64,000 nt of DNA. It comes from Candidula unifasciata (lineage: Eukaryota > Mollusca > Gastropoda > Stylommatophora > Geomitridae). Of this stretch, positions 49,430 to 60,400 are shown one piece after another. The first letter of the stretch is position 1. Every line of letters begins with the position of its first letter. The notes beneath the pieces were generated by a model. It was not told where the DNA came from. It saw only the letters and a list, made by a program, of their open reading frames with translations, and searched no databases. The position numbers and the translations under genes were made by a program. The stretch lies in assembly GCA_905116865.2 (NCBI GenBank), contig CAJHNH020007523.1, positions 318,076 through 382,075 of the forward strand. The letters run 5' to 3'.

Positions 49430-49860
49430 GAGGGTTCTGGCAGGTTCGATGCAAAGGCAATGGCTTGAATCATTACAGAAATCCACTGTGCAAGGAGACA
49501 TTTTTATTTTTGTGCCGGGACATGCCCGCGTCGATGGAAATGAAAGAATGATAGGTGGCTGGTTTCGCTATCACTACCGACGGTCACCCTATGGATTATG
49601 CTGATATTATTAATGCCCTCCGAGAAATGGAGGGTGGAAGACTTTGGGGGCAGTGAATCCACAGAATCGCCAGAATGATAGCCTTGAGAGTTAAGATCGG
49701 CATAGCAAACAACAAGACGCACGCCAGGCATATCAGAGAACTCTTTAATGAATATAGAATTGGCACCTTTAGCCAGACCCTGGGGTTCTTACTGAAGGGA
49801 GGAACTGAGCACCTATGGACATGTCGGGAGTGCAATGATAATAACCCAACCAACTAATCC
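49430..49860 (+). mobile_element. LINE fragment: RNase H C-terminus to 3' end
   Basis: It reads QRQWLESLQKSTVQGDIFIF, VPGHARVDGNER, then RVKIGIANNKTHARHIRELF, GTEHLWTCREC. The order matches the other RNase H remnants; stops interrupt it. Confidence 0.72.
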
Positions 49861-49979
49861 CTACTACAACCTAAAATACAAAGGTTTTCTTTCCTAAAGA
49901 AACTTGGAGAAAGACAGCAGAAAGGGAAATAAGGGAGCGTAATCTGACATTAAAAGTCGATGGTTAAGCACCAGCAAGG

Positions 49980-50345
49980 AAATAAAAATAAAAATGTTGA
50001 GAGCATGCATCTTCCCTGTAGAAACATACGGATGTGAGTCGTGGACTATCTCCCAGTCCTTGAGAAAGAAAGTAGGGGCTTTTGAGCTAAAATACCATAG
50101 AAAGATTATCAGAATACTATGGATAAAGAAGAGAACAAATAATGACATTTTAAAAGATCTGAACATCAAGGAAGATTGGTTAATAAACAGCGTCTTGCCA
50201 AATCAAGCGCCACGGCGGACTAGAAAAAAAAAAAAGAACAGCAGAAGGCATGGTACCAGGAAGGAGGGGCAGGGGTCGACTAACACCAAGATGGGCACAG
50301 GATATAAGTGACTTCTTGAATATGAGAGAAAAAGAGTTTCTTTTA
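49980..50345 (+). mobile_element. LINE RT C-terminal fragment
   Basis: It reads LRACIFPVETYGCESWTISQ, then KYHRKIIRILWIKKRTNNDI, then KEDWLINSVL. These are typical of the RT C-terminal region of LINEs (YGxESWT). Related to 36285-36612. Confidence 0.85.
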
Positions 50346-50451
50346 GGTAGAATGTGATGAGAGTACATGATGATGATGATGAATCTGACAAGGGATATCA
50401 AGAGCAGAGAAGCAGGAAACAAGCACCAATGGAAATTTACTTGTCAACATT

Positions 50452-50728
50452 CCCAGTGGGAGTTCTGGGACCCCATTTGGGGGGGCACCCTCCATACACA
50501 CCCCCCCCCCCCTTTCCCGACAAGAATGTTGTAAATATCTACTAACTAGGGGTGTTTCCTTAAAACTCAGAGTGCATCTGCTCGAGAGGCAAGGAACCAA
50601 CAGTCTTCTTACCAAAAAGCCAGATTGTAAAGCGGAGGTGCACGTGAAACTCATGTTCTGGAACAAGACTCCAGAACGTTGACGAACAACCAGAATTTTC
50701 AGTTGGGAGTTTACTGCCGGTGATTGCA
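50452..50728 (+). mobile_element. Family A SINE-like element
   Basis: Sense copy: cccagtgggagttctgggac, ctcgagaggcaaggaaccaa, catgttctggaacaagactc, gtttactgccggtgattgc. A C run at 50500-50513 interrupts the head. Confidence 0.85.
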
Positions 50729-50844
50729 AAGACTTGTGAATGCCTTATATGTCAACACTGACATGCAGAGGGTACAGATATAAATACGGACATCACTTTC
50801 TTTCCTAAACGGCAGTTTCCCCTAAAATATGACACACACAGGCT

Positions 50845-51190
50845 TTTTCTTCTTCAGCATTCCGAGCCCTTGAGGTTCATTGCTGCAAAAATCACCCACT
50901 TCCATTCATCTCTTTGAGTGGCCTTCTCTTTTCAGCTAGTAACACCAAGTGTTTGCAGGTCTGTCTGGACATTATCTCTCTATCTTCTTCTTGGTCTGCC
51001 TCGTGGTCTACGACCAATCATCTCCTTTGTGTATAGTTTTTACTTCCCTGTCATCTGACATTCTTTCAATATGTCCCAACCATTTCAGTCTATTAGCTCT
51101 CATTATGTCAGTGATCGGTGGTGTTTTAGATAGATTATGAATTTCGTTATTGCTTCTCACTCTTCATTCCCCGCTGTTTGCATCTTTGAT
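50845..51190 (-). mobile_element. LINE 3' end with (GAA)n tail
   Basis: Same 3' end as 14245-14690: ttcttcagcattccgagccc, ttgaggttcattgctgcaaa, aagtgtttgcaggtctgtct on the plus strand. Confidence 0.75.
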
Positions 51191-51515
51191 GGGTCCAAAG
51201 ATTTGTCATTACTGAAGGCTTTAAAATAAGGGCATCAACAAAGCCTTTGTAGTTTAAAGATCACAATGGGAACATGATAAATAATAATGAGGAAATATGT
51301 AACAGATGGAAGAAATACTTTGCTGAATTGTTAAATTGTGAGACTCCACTTAATACTTATCCACAGGATGTACTGTACGTCATAATAAAGCAACTGGTTT
51401 AGACTTCAGCTGTAGACAAAATTGCTGATATAGACAACTGATTTCAGACAAAACGAAAGAAGAAAAAGAAGACTTCAGCTGGTCCCCTAAATATTTCTTC
51501 CAGTTTTCAATCCGC
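51190..51515. other. Unclassified, possibly LINE-related
   Basis: It contains ITRWKKYFAELLN (near aacagatggaagaaatactttgctgaattg), a phrase common between endonuclease and RT in LINEs. Otherwise unclear. Confidence 0.35.
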
Positions 51516-51524
51516 ATGTTTACC

Positions 51525-51905
51525 AGGGACTGGACAGGATTCAGTTCAAGACCAAGCATGAGTTGGTCAAGGGTCTAGCATAAGCTGGTCGAGGGCCTAA
51601 GTTCAGGGCCAAGTGTTAGTTAAGGGCCTGGCATGAGTTGGCTGAGGGCCTAGGCGGAGTTGGCTGAGGGCCTGAGTTTGTTGAGGGCCTAAGTTGAGTT
51701 GCCTGAGGGCCTAAGTTGAGTTGGATGGGAGCCTAAGTTGAGTTGCCTGAGGGCCTAAGTTGAGTTGTATGGGAGCCTAAGTTGAGTTGCCTGGGAGCCT
51801 TGTGTGAGTTGGCTGTGGGGCCTAATTTGAGAGCTTGGCATAAGCTGGTTGAGGGCTTGGCATAAGCTGGTTGAGGGCTTGGCACAAGTTAGCTGAGGGC
51901 TCTTT
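51525..51905 (+). repeat. Minisatellite of about 22 bp (gagttgcctgagggcctaag)
   Basis: About 16 units of ttgagttgcctgagggccta with ggatgggagcc and ataagctggttgagggcttg variants. Confidence 0.92.
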
Positions 51906-51909
51906 TAGG

Positions 51910-52275
51910 AAACAAAAGGCAGAACAGGAGAGGATAATAGCATCACAATTCTGACATTATTAAACAAGAGAAAAGTTTGCAAATCTGCTAACAACAGTAT
52001 ACTACAAATGTCAACCCTGGAGTTCGTATCAAACTGAAGAATAAACAACATTCTCCATTTAAAAACAAAAAAAACATTTGAAATAAGAGGCAGATATTAT
52101 GATTATGGTAACAACACACATACAGAAAACATTCTTTTGTTAAACACTGTCTCTAGAAAAACTTAAAAACCACTAAAAACGGCACAATCTTAGAGCTAGA
52201 TTAGTATGCATGCACAAAAACGAAGTTTAACACAACAAAAACAAAAGACATGGAATGTTTCTCTGTGCATGTCCC
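51910..52275. other. Intergenic DNA, nothing recognised
   Basis: AT-rich, no structure recognised. Confidence 0.4.
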
Positions 52276-52279
52276 TTTC

Positions 52280-53095
52280 ATGCCTCAATGCTCCAGTCTA
52301 TCTACTCCCCAGTTTAACCCTATCATGCCTCAGTACCCCAGTCTATCTACTCCCCAGTTCAACACTTTTATGCCTTAGTGCTCCAGTCTATCTACTCCCC
52401 AGTTCAACACTTTCATGCCTCAGTGCTCCAGTCTATCTACTCCCCAGTTCAACACTTTTATGCCTCAGTACTCCAGTCTATCTACTCCCCAGTTCAACAC
52501 TTTCATGCCTCAGTGCTCCAGTCTATCTACTCCCCAGTTCAACACTTTCATGCCTCAGTGCTCCAGTCTATCTACTCCCAGTTTCAACACTTTCATGCCT
52601 CAGTGCTCCAGTCTATCTACTCCCCAGTTCAACACTTTCATGCCTCAGTGCTCCAGTCTATCTACTCCCCAGTTCAACACTTTCATGCCTCAGTGCTCCA
52701 GTCTATCTACTCCCCAGTTCAACACTTTCATGCCTCAGTGCTCCAGCCTATCTACTCCCCAGTTCAACACTTTTATGCCTCAGTGCTCCAGTCTATCTAC
52801 TCCCCAGTTCAACACTATCATGCCTCAGTGCTCCAGTCTATCTACTCCCCAGTTCAACACTTTCATGCCTCAGTGCTCCAGTCTATCTACTCCCCAGTTC
52901 AACACTATCATGCCTCAGTGCTCCAGTCTATCTACTCCCCAGTTCAACACTTTTATGCCTCAGTGCTCCAGTCTATCTACTCCCCAGTTTAACCCTTTCA
53001 TGCCTCAGTGCTCCAGTCTATCTACTCCCCAGTTCAACACTTGTATGCCTCAGTGCTCCAGTCTATCTACTCCCCAGTTCAACACTATCATGCCA
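52280..53095 (+). repeat. 45-bp satellite, 18 units
   Basis: Unit: ctccagtctatctactcccc, agttcaacactttcatgcct, cagtg. The length is exactly 45 bp in almost every copy, a multiple of three, and no unit contains a stop in any plus-strand frame. That gives overlapping open frames of up to 301 codons which I do not regard as genes. Confidence 0.97.
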
Positions 53096-53159
53096 ACAAA
53101 AAATTGTTTAAAAAGAAAACATGCATAAAAACCTCCAACACTCTATAGGTCATGCCTGT

Positions 53160-53475
53160 GTATTGGAAAATTAACAGGCGGACAGGCTAGCTGGTTTAGC
53201 ACCATTTTGTGGGAAACTGATACATGATAATTCATGTTGTAAGGGTTCTTTGGCAGCAAGTGTACAAGTGCAGATCACAAATAGATCATAAGAGCCTGAA
53301 GAGAGTGGTGCACTAAGCGTGACCATGGGACCTTTCCGATGCTCAACATACAATCAAACCGTTACTGGTACCGTCAGAACTGGCAGTCCGTGCCTGCTGC
53401 TGAAGATGGATACGGAGGTCTTAAGGGAATGTCCTTGGTCCTGTGACGTCGCTTCTAAATTCAACAGTCATCTGT
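53160..53475 (+). mobile_element. LINE fragment: RNase H C-terminus to 3' end
   Basis: It reads GN, stop, QADRLAGLAPFCGKLIHD, then a decayed C-terminus, ending near tgtgacgtcgcttctaaat, the same 3' end as the other RNase H remnants. Confidence 0.72.
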
Positions 53476-53519
53476 ATGAAACGTGAAGGACCAGCAACTT
53501 CCTGCTGTCTGCCCTAGGA

Positions 53520-53595
53520 GGGTTATGAGGCTGAGTGGTTAAGCCATTTGCTTGGGCTCCGAAAGTCATCAGTTTGTTTCATCAATCACACAAAT
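53520..53595 (+). mobile_element. tRNA-like SINE head
   Basis: A-box-like ggctgagtggttaagcca and a decayed B box (cagtttgtttcatc) at tRNA spacing. Confidence 0.45.
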
Positions 53596-53839
53596 TCAGA
53601 TCAGGTGGGCAATTTTGATGGACAGCTCTGGAGTTGGTTGCTGGAGTTTTGAAGTTGATGCTTTGTGTGTAACACTGTCTGCAGGTGGCCAGCCATTGTG
53701 AGGGGGAAAAGGACCAGCCATATGAGGCAGAACCAGGGGCAATGATGTCAATTCTCTCAACTTTTAGATCAAGGAAGGGATGATTTAAACAACAACAAAA
53801 AATACAATGTTACAGAAGGTCAGACTGACCATATTGGCC

Positions 53840-54500
53840 ACTATGTGCCATTAGGCCAAGCATCTCACTGCCCCCAATGTGCCATTTAGTCAAGTATCTC
53901 ACTGCAATCAATGTGCCATTTAGTCAAGCATCTCACTGCCCACAATGTGCCAAGCATCTTACTGCCCACAATGTGCCATTAGGCCAAGCATCTCACTGCC
54001 CCCAATGTGCCATTTAGTCAAGCATCTCACTGCAATCAATGTGCCATTTAGTCAAGCATCTCACTGCAATCAATGTGCCATTTAGTCAAGCATCTCACTG
54101 CAATCAATGTGCCATTTAGTCAAGCATCTCACTGCCCACAATGTGCCAAGCATCTCACTGCCTATAATGTGCCAAACATCTTACTGCCCACAATGTGCCA
54201 TTTAGCCAACCATCTCACTGCCCCCAATGTGCCAAAAATCTCACTGCCCACAATGTGCCGAGCATCTCACTGCCAACAATGTGCCGAGCATCTCACTGCC
54301 AACAATGTGCCGAGCATCTCACTGCCAACAATGTGCCAACCATCTCACTGTCCCCAATGTGCCAAGCATCTCACTGCCTACAATGTGCCATTTAGTCAAG
54401 CATCTCACTGCCCCCAATGTGCCATTTGGCCAAGCATCTCACTGCCCCCAATGTGCCATTTGGCCAAGCATCTCACTGCCCACGATGTGCCATTTTGGCC
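53840..54500 (+). repeat. 24/34-bp minisatellite (catctcactgcccacaatgt)
   Basis: About 23 units of aagcatctcactgcccacaa plus tgtgcc, with or without atttagtc. The two length classes alternate in blocks. Long open frames are artefacts. Confidence 0.95.
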
Positions 54501-54639
54501 AGGCAACATACTCCTGATAATGTGCCACAATGGCACAAAAATTGCCTCCTTTAATGTTTACCTGGCATGGAGTTTGACCATAGATGACGAACCAATGGGA
54601 CGACAGATACATAACAAGCATTTTGTGGCTACTGCTACT

Positions 54640-55165
54640 TGTCTAAATCTTCTTCTTCTCTAGTCCTGTTATGGTTTTTTAACATCAGATGTGAGTTGTA
54701 TGTGCTATACATAGATGCTGTTATTTACAGCCTCAGACATTTCATCTATCGCTTGATCAACCTCTAGGTCTGCTTCCATTGTGTTTAAGTGATAGGGCTC
54801 TCGTGTGTGGTGTTTGTTGTTGTATTTATCGATCCAGCGGCGCATGAGCTTTCGCCCTTTGGCCCAATGCCATGTAGTGACAGGTTTTCACAAGCTGTTC
54901 TTTTTCTTCATAAGTGTTCCACTTATCTGGTCTCAGAAAGAGTAGCGTTTAAGTCTTGAGTTTTGGGCACTCAAATGTGGTGATCTCTCTGGTTGTAGTC
55001 ATGACACATGTCTGAACCACTGAATGTTTGGTCTCTTGACACAGTTTAGTACTAGTTCCAACCCAGCTTTTTTCCTGATTTCATCATTTCTGACTATGCC
55101 TCTTCTAGTTACATTTAGGATTCGTCGTTGACATTTCATTTCTGTTGGCTGTCTAAATCTTGACT
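54640..55165. other. Unclassified, possible old LINE
   Basis: No clear protein match. The style (tcttcttctctagtcctg at the left end) suggests an antisense LINE 3' end, but I cannot support it. Confidence 0.3.
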
Positions 55166-55167
55166 AC

Positions 55168-55412
55168 TTTTATCTGATTTTAGAAACAACCTCAACTCAT
55201 AATTCTATGAGACAGCTTATGTGATTTCAGAAACAACCTTAACTCATAATGCCTTAAGACAGCAAATGTGATTTTAGAAACAACCTGAACTCATTATGCC
55301 ATAAGACAGCATATGTGATTTTAGAAACAACCTCAGCTCATAATTCCATTAGAAAGCATATGTGATTTTAGAAACCTCAACTCATAATTCCATGAGGCAG
55401 CATATGTGATCT
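55168..55412 (+). repeat. Tandem repeat of about 46-58 bp, five units
   Basis: Units of gattttagaaacaacctcaa, ctcataattccatgagacag, catatgt. Confidence 0.9.
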
Positions 55413-55654
55413 CCCGTATGCTACAGGGGACTTTGATAAAACAAAACAAAAAAAAACAAATAACAAAACTGCAACCTACTGAGCATGTCATAACAGGCAA
55501 CTAGGAAGGGTTGGTAAGGCTTATTAGTGAATATTGTACCACTGTTATTACAACTGAAGTCAATGCACATTCCCAGGAGTGCTTTATCCTCAATCCTTTG
55601 AGGCAGCAGCCTTCCCAGAGTCGCTCTACACTGAATCTGGATAATTTTTGCCCT

Positions 55655-55895
55655 CCCTCCATTATGCAGTGGCTAGATGCTCACCTGCGTATCAGAAGTT
55701 TGTGGGTTCAAGTCCTAGCGGAGCCAGGCTTTAAAAAAAAAAAATGACTGGATCCCAGGTCGACCCTGCCTTAAATGAGTACCAGGTGAAGTTCCAGAAG
55801 GTAAAGGCCACTAACGTGATGATCTTTTAAAAAAAATATTAGTCTAGCCCTATATGCCCAACACCCCTGAAAGTGTGTAAAACGGTCATTTACTT
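55655..55895 (+). mobile_element. Family B tRNA-derived SINE
   Basis: A box atgcagtggctagatgc, B box gggttcaagtcc, body cccaggtcgaccctgcctta, gtaccaggtgaagttccag, and tail gtctagccctatatgccc. Confidence 0.88.
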
Positions 55896-55974
55896 TACTA
55901 ACTACTATTGCCTTCTCACACATATTATAGATTATATGAAGAAGCAGTCACACAATACAAACATTCTTATTTAT

Positions 55975-56418
55975 CCTGGTGTAGACATTTTGCTGACAAC
56001 TTGAATACTAGCATTTCCCAGTCTAGACAACTTGAATGCCAAGCAGTTCCCGGTGTATAGGTTTGGATGACAACTTGAATGTAAGCAGTTCCTGGTGTAG
56101 ATGTTTTGCTGACAACTTGAATGCTAAGCAGTTCCCGGTGTATAGGTTTGGATGACAACTTGAATATAAGCAGTTCCTGGTGTAGATGTTTTGCTGACAA
56201 CTTGAATGCTAGAAGTTCCTGGTGTAGATGTTTTGCTGACAACTTGAATGCTAGAAGTTCCTGGTGTAGATGTTTTGCTAACAACTTGAATGCTAGCAGT
56301 TCATGAAGTAAAAGTTTTGCTGAAAACTTAAATGCTAAGCAGTTCCCGGTGTACAAGTTTGGCACACAACTTGAATGCTAGCAGTTCCCGGTGTATAAGT
56401 TTTAACTGATAACTTGCC
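55975..56418 (+). repeat. About 42-bp minisatellite, ten units
   Basis: Units of ttgctgacaacttgaatgct, agcagttcctggtgtagatg. Two unit types (tgttttgctgac and aggtttggatgac) alternate in part. Confidence 0.94.
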
Positions 56419-56419
56419 T

Positions 56420-56465
56420 CCCCCCCCCCCCCCCCCCCAAAAAAAAAAACTATAAAAAAAAAAAA
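56420..56465 (+). repeat. Poly-C then poly-A run
   Basis: 19 C at 56420-56438 followed by A runs at 56439-56449 and 56454-56465. Confidence 0.88.
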
Positions 56466-56874
56466 CTCCTGATGTATTTCATTTAAAAACCTAAATGTTA
56501 GCAGATTCCAAGGCAAACATTTTACTGACAACGCTCCACAATTTAAGGGAAAGAACTGCCGCTGTCCTTGTACAAACTACTGTCTATGCTTCACGGAAAC
56601 CACACAGTATCTGAAGACATGACGGGCAGTCACACATCGAAGGACCATCGCTGAAGAGAACACACACAAATGGCACAAGGAAAAACAAAAATGCCCACAC
56701 TGCTATACCTGCATTTTGTGCAGACGTTTTAACTTTTTTTTTTATTTATATGGTTACTGGCAGTATCTGTTGGAGATAAGCTTAAAGAATATGGCTGGAT
56801 GGAACGGCGGGTCCAATATAAAGAGCTACAATTGAGATATCTACATTCTTCCAATTGCTAGAATAGGTCTTGTG

Positions 56875-57005
56875 TTAGTGCAGATAGTCGGACACAGTGG
56901 CAAATGCACAGGCCCCGATTCCTGACTTGGACATAAGGCGCATGCACTGATTGGCCTGGGCTATAGTTAGCTCCAGTGGTGGTTGCTTCGGTAAACCTTT
57001 AGACT
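56875..57005 (-). CDS. RANBP9: RanBPM terminal coding exon
   Basis: Acceptor tttgtttcttgcag. The first two bases complete a Glu codon, giving [13 protein letters not shown] and ending DYLH with TAA, the usual RanBPM C-terminus. Confidence 0.95.
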
Positions 57006-57406
57006 CTGCAAGAAACAAAACAAGAATATACATTTTTATACAATTATATGTTAGTAAGAAGCATGAGCCTCTTTTAACTGCAATGAAAAGATGGAAAATG
57101 TAATGGTATGGACATAAAATAAGAACTAACAGCCTCTCAAAAACAATACTGCAGGGCTCAGTTGAGGGGAACAGGAGAAGAGGCAGACCAAGAAAAAACC
57201 TGGATACAGACTTTAACTGACTGGACAGGCCTTAGGCATGCAAGTATGAAGTCCCTCGCATCTGACCGTCAAAGGTGGAGAGAGCTGATCAGTCAGTCAC
57301 AAGCAACAGGTGACTTTTTTGGCTGTGGTGAAACGTCACAAGCTAGTTTGGTTCGTGAACACAGTGAAAAATTATTCAATTACCAACAAGGAACATTCGA
57401 TAAGGT

Positions 57407-57437
<31 letters not shown>

Positions 57438-60400
57438 AGAAGAGAGAGAGTCAAGAACTTAGAATTACGAAATCTAGAAATGGACAGGATTAAATTATCA
57501 TCCACTTGTTCAACAACCAGAAGGTAGAGACAGACGACAGGCTTTGTGTACTACTAGTACTTCCATCGCTACACCTCCATGAACCGAAAGAGATTAAAGG
57601 TTATGTTGTTAAATTAGTTTAACTGGTGACCCAACTAAGGGACGATGATGTGATGAAGAAGTAAGGAAATCTGTGGCCTGGCATTAGTTTGTCTAATGGG
57701 AGACAAAAGCTGTAAAGACGAATGAGAAGGAAAATAAGAAGAGGAAGAGGAGGAGAAAAACCAAGTGCCGAGAAATTTACAAACAAAAAATTTTGTTGTA
57801 CAAAAAGCTGCTGTAATTAACCACACACTTAAATACACAGTTATTGAATGCAATCTGTGCTAGAAAATGCCCAGTGGAAATAGGACCTTTCACTTCGTAC
57901 GTTTTATTTACGGAGGTGATGCATCAGGCATAACTTGCTAAAATCACATTCTTACAGACTCAGCACTCAGTGGTTGAAGAGGCCAAGATCACGCCGGTCG
58001 CCTTCACTTCCCATTTATCTAGTACCCATTTAAAGCAGGCTGACCTGGGTGCAAGGTCAATTGTAAGAAAAATTCAATTCAGCATAGATTTCAACCATTT
58101 CCATTTGGCCTGGCAGGCAAATGTCTAACAGCTTTGATATTTAAATAGAGAGGCAAGGCAAGTGATAAGACTACTGAATAGCAGAGGCAATGTCCATAAG
58201 GTTATACAGCATTCAGAAACATTTTCAAGGAATCATATGATCATCTAAGCCAGTGGATCTGAACCTTCCTAATGCTGCGACCCTTCAATTTATTGCTACT
58301 TCTTAACTTCAATAAATATGAGTTTTCCCTGGAGGTTTTTGGCGACAACTGTGAATGGGTTGTTCGACCCCAAAAAAGGTCACAACCCACAGGCTGAGAA
58401 CCGCTGGTCTATGCCAATTCAACAAAGTAATTAGGTAATCTTCAACAAAGTTTACTCAGGTGCCAAACAATTTTAAAACAGGGATCGTCATGAACCACAG
58501 GTTCAAGCCCTCACCGTGTGGGTTCTAGGGCACCATTGTACGGGAAAGCAGAATGGACCCACTGCCTTCCTAGCAAGTAGGTTGTAGGAGTCGACCAACT
58601 GGGGACTTCCTTTCAAGTCAGAGTGCATCTGCCTGAGCAGCAAGAAACAACTAACAGCACACAAAAAATAAGTCAGTAAAATGGATGTACACGCAAAACT
58701 CAGGTCCAAAAGGGATGAACAACTATGACTTTCTGACAGAGCTTACAGCTGGTGAACAAAGAAGAAGAAGAGGTCCAACCCCAGCACAGAAAGATCACTA
58801 AAAGAATACAACAAGCCAATGATCCACAGGCCACTTGTCAGACCTCCAAGGGCCAAAAATGGCCCACATGCTGCCAGTTGAATAGTTCTGATCTATGAAC
58901 TAGCTCCTAATTCGTCTTCTTTACGTCCTCTTTTACCACTTTGGGTGTCGAGGGAGATATAAGGTCCCGCTTTGGCCATAGACACACCTAGGTGCTGTAG
59001 AGCTTTTCTGATGTTATCTTTCCATCTTGTTCTTGGTCTACATTCTTGCTCTATGTAATTAATTCTCTTCGTTTGGTAAATGACTTGTATGGTATAACCC
59101 CTGACTGATTTTTTTTTTACTGTAGCTAAATTTAGTCTCAGACAATGAATATGCTGGGAGAATTAAATAAACATTTTCTTCATTCCTTTGGGGTGTCACT
59201 CTGATGGAGCAGCTAGACACTCGCCTACGGAGCTGGCGGTCGTGGGTTCGCTTCCTGCCAGAGCAGGACTTATTTTCTTTTAAAAATGACTTTGGCTCCC
59301 AGGTCGACCTAGCCTTGAGTGGGTACCGGGTGCAGTCCCCGGAAGTAAAGGCAAACGGTGTGATGCTGACCACATTAACCATCTTGTGCCGATTGGTCTA
59401 TAAAATAAAGGTCTAGCCCTATATGCAGTAAGCGCCTAAAGGCATGGAAAAGGGTCCTTTACTTTCATTCTTTTGGCTTAAATTTTTCAACACAGCACAG
59501 GCCTTTGATTCATGCATAACCCCCTGTAAACTTGTTCATGATAGGTTTCATTCATTTTCATCATGTGCCCTGCCAACTGGCAAAGGCGATCATGCGTCTC
59601 CACAGATCACGATCCCTGGTAGCCTGAAACAGCTCTATTGATATCCCTCCAAGCCATCCATTCAGCCCATCTAGCCTAGTCTCTTTTGATCTGCCTCTAC
59701 CTCTTTTCCACTGATCTTTCCAGTTGTCACAATGTTCTCCAATGTCTCTCTTCTCATTATGTGGCCAAAGAACAGTGTTTGTCTCTTTCTTATTGTTGTA
59801 TATAGAGATCTACTTTAATTAGCTTCTTTGAAGCAATCGTTGTTAGTTACTCTGGCCGTCCAAGGTATTAGTAACATTCGTCACAGAAAACACAAGGTTT
59901 CATTGTGCAGCAAAAATTTGTTACCGTATGAGGTAGTCAGTTGATACCAACTTCTAGGGGGCTGCATGGTCTCAATGTATGGTGTCCGCCTCGAGTGCTA
60001 GAGGTCCGGGGTACAAGCCCCGGTAACGGCTGGGATTTTTTCAGTTCATGTGGACTTCTAGTAATTTCCCCTGGTCTCTGGGTAGTGAGAACCGATGCCC
60101 GTGTGCATTGTTGAGCACGTAACAAAATCCCTTGGCAGTTGGAAATCTAAAGGAGTAGCCTAACAGCGTTGCCCGGGCCAAAATTTGGAGTTGAAGATAT
60201 TTCAGGAACCTCGTCGGTGCTACAAATCCCATGCATTACGCTGAGCTACTTCGGACTCAGGCTAGAGTTAGAAGAAGAACAGAACACTTATGGGTTACTA
60301 CCCATGTGCGGTGATGGTAATCCAATGTCCGAAATACCAACTTCTGACATTGTGAACACACAACATTACCTAATATAGCACTGTTTAACGCTGCACACAC

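Noticed and set aside
52206..53128. 301-, 237- and 204-codon frames
   Set aside because: The 45-bp satellite unit lacks stops in all plus frames and is a multiple of three, so long frames arise automatically. Kept only as a finding to test.
53900..54663. 196-codon frame with SHCPQCA repeats resembling CxxC motifs
   Set aside because: The Cys-His pattern comes from the repeat catctcactgcccacaatg; there are no splice or start signals and related frames overlap it.
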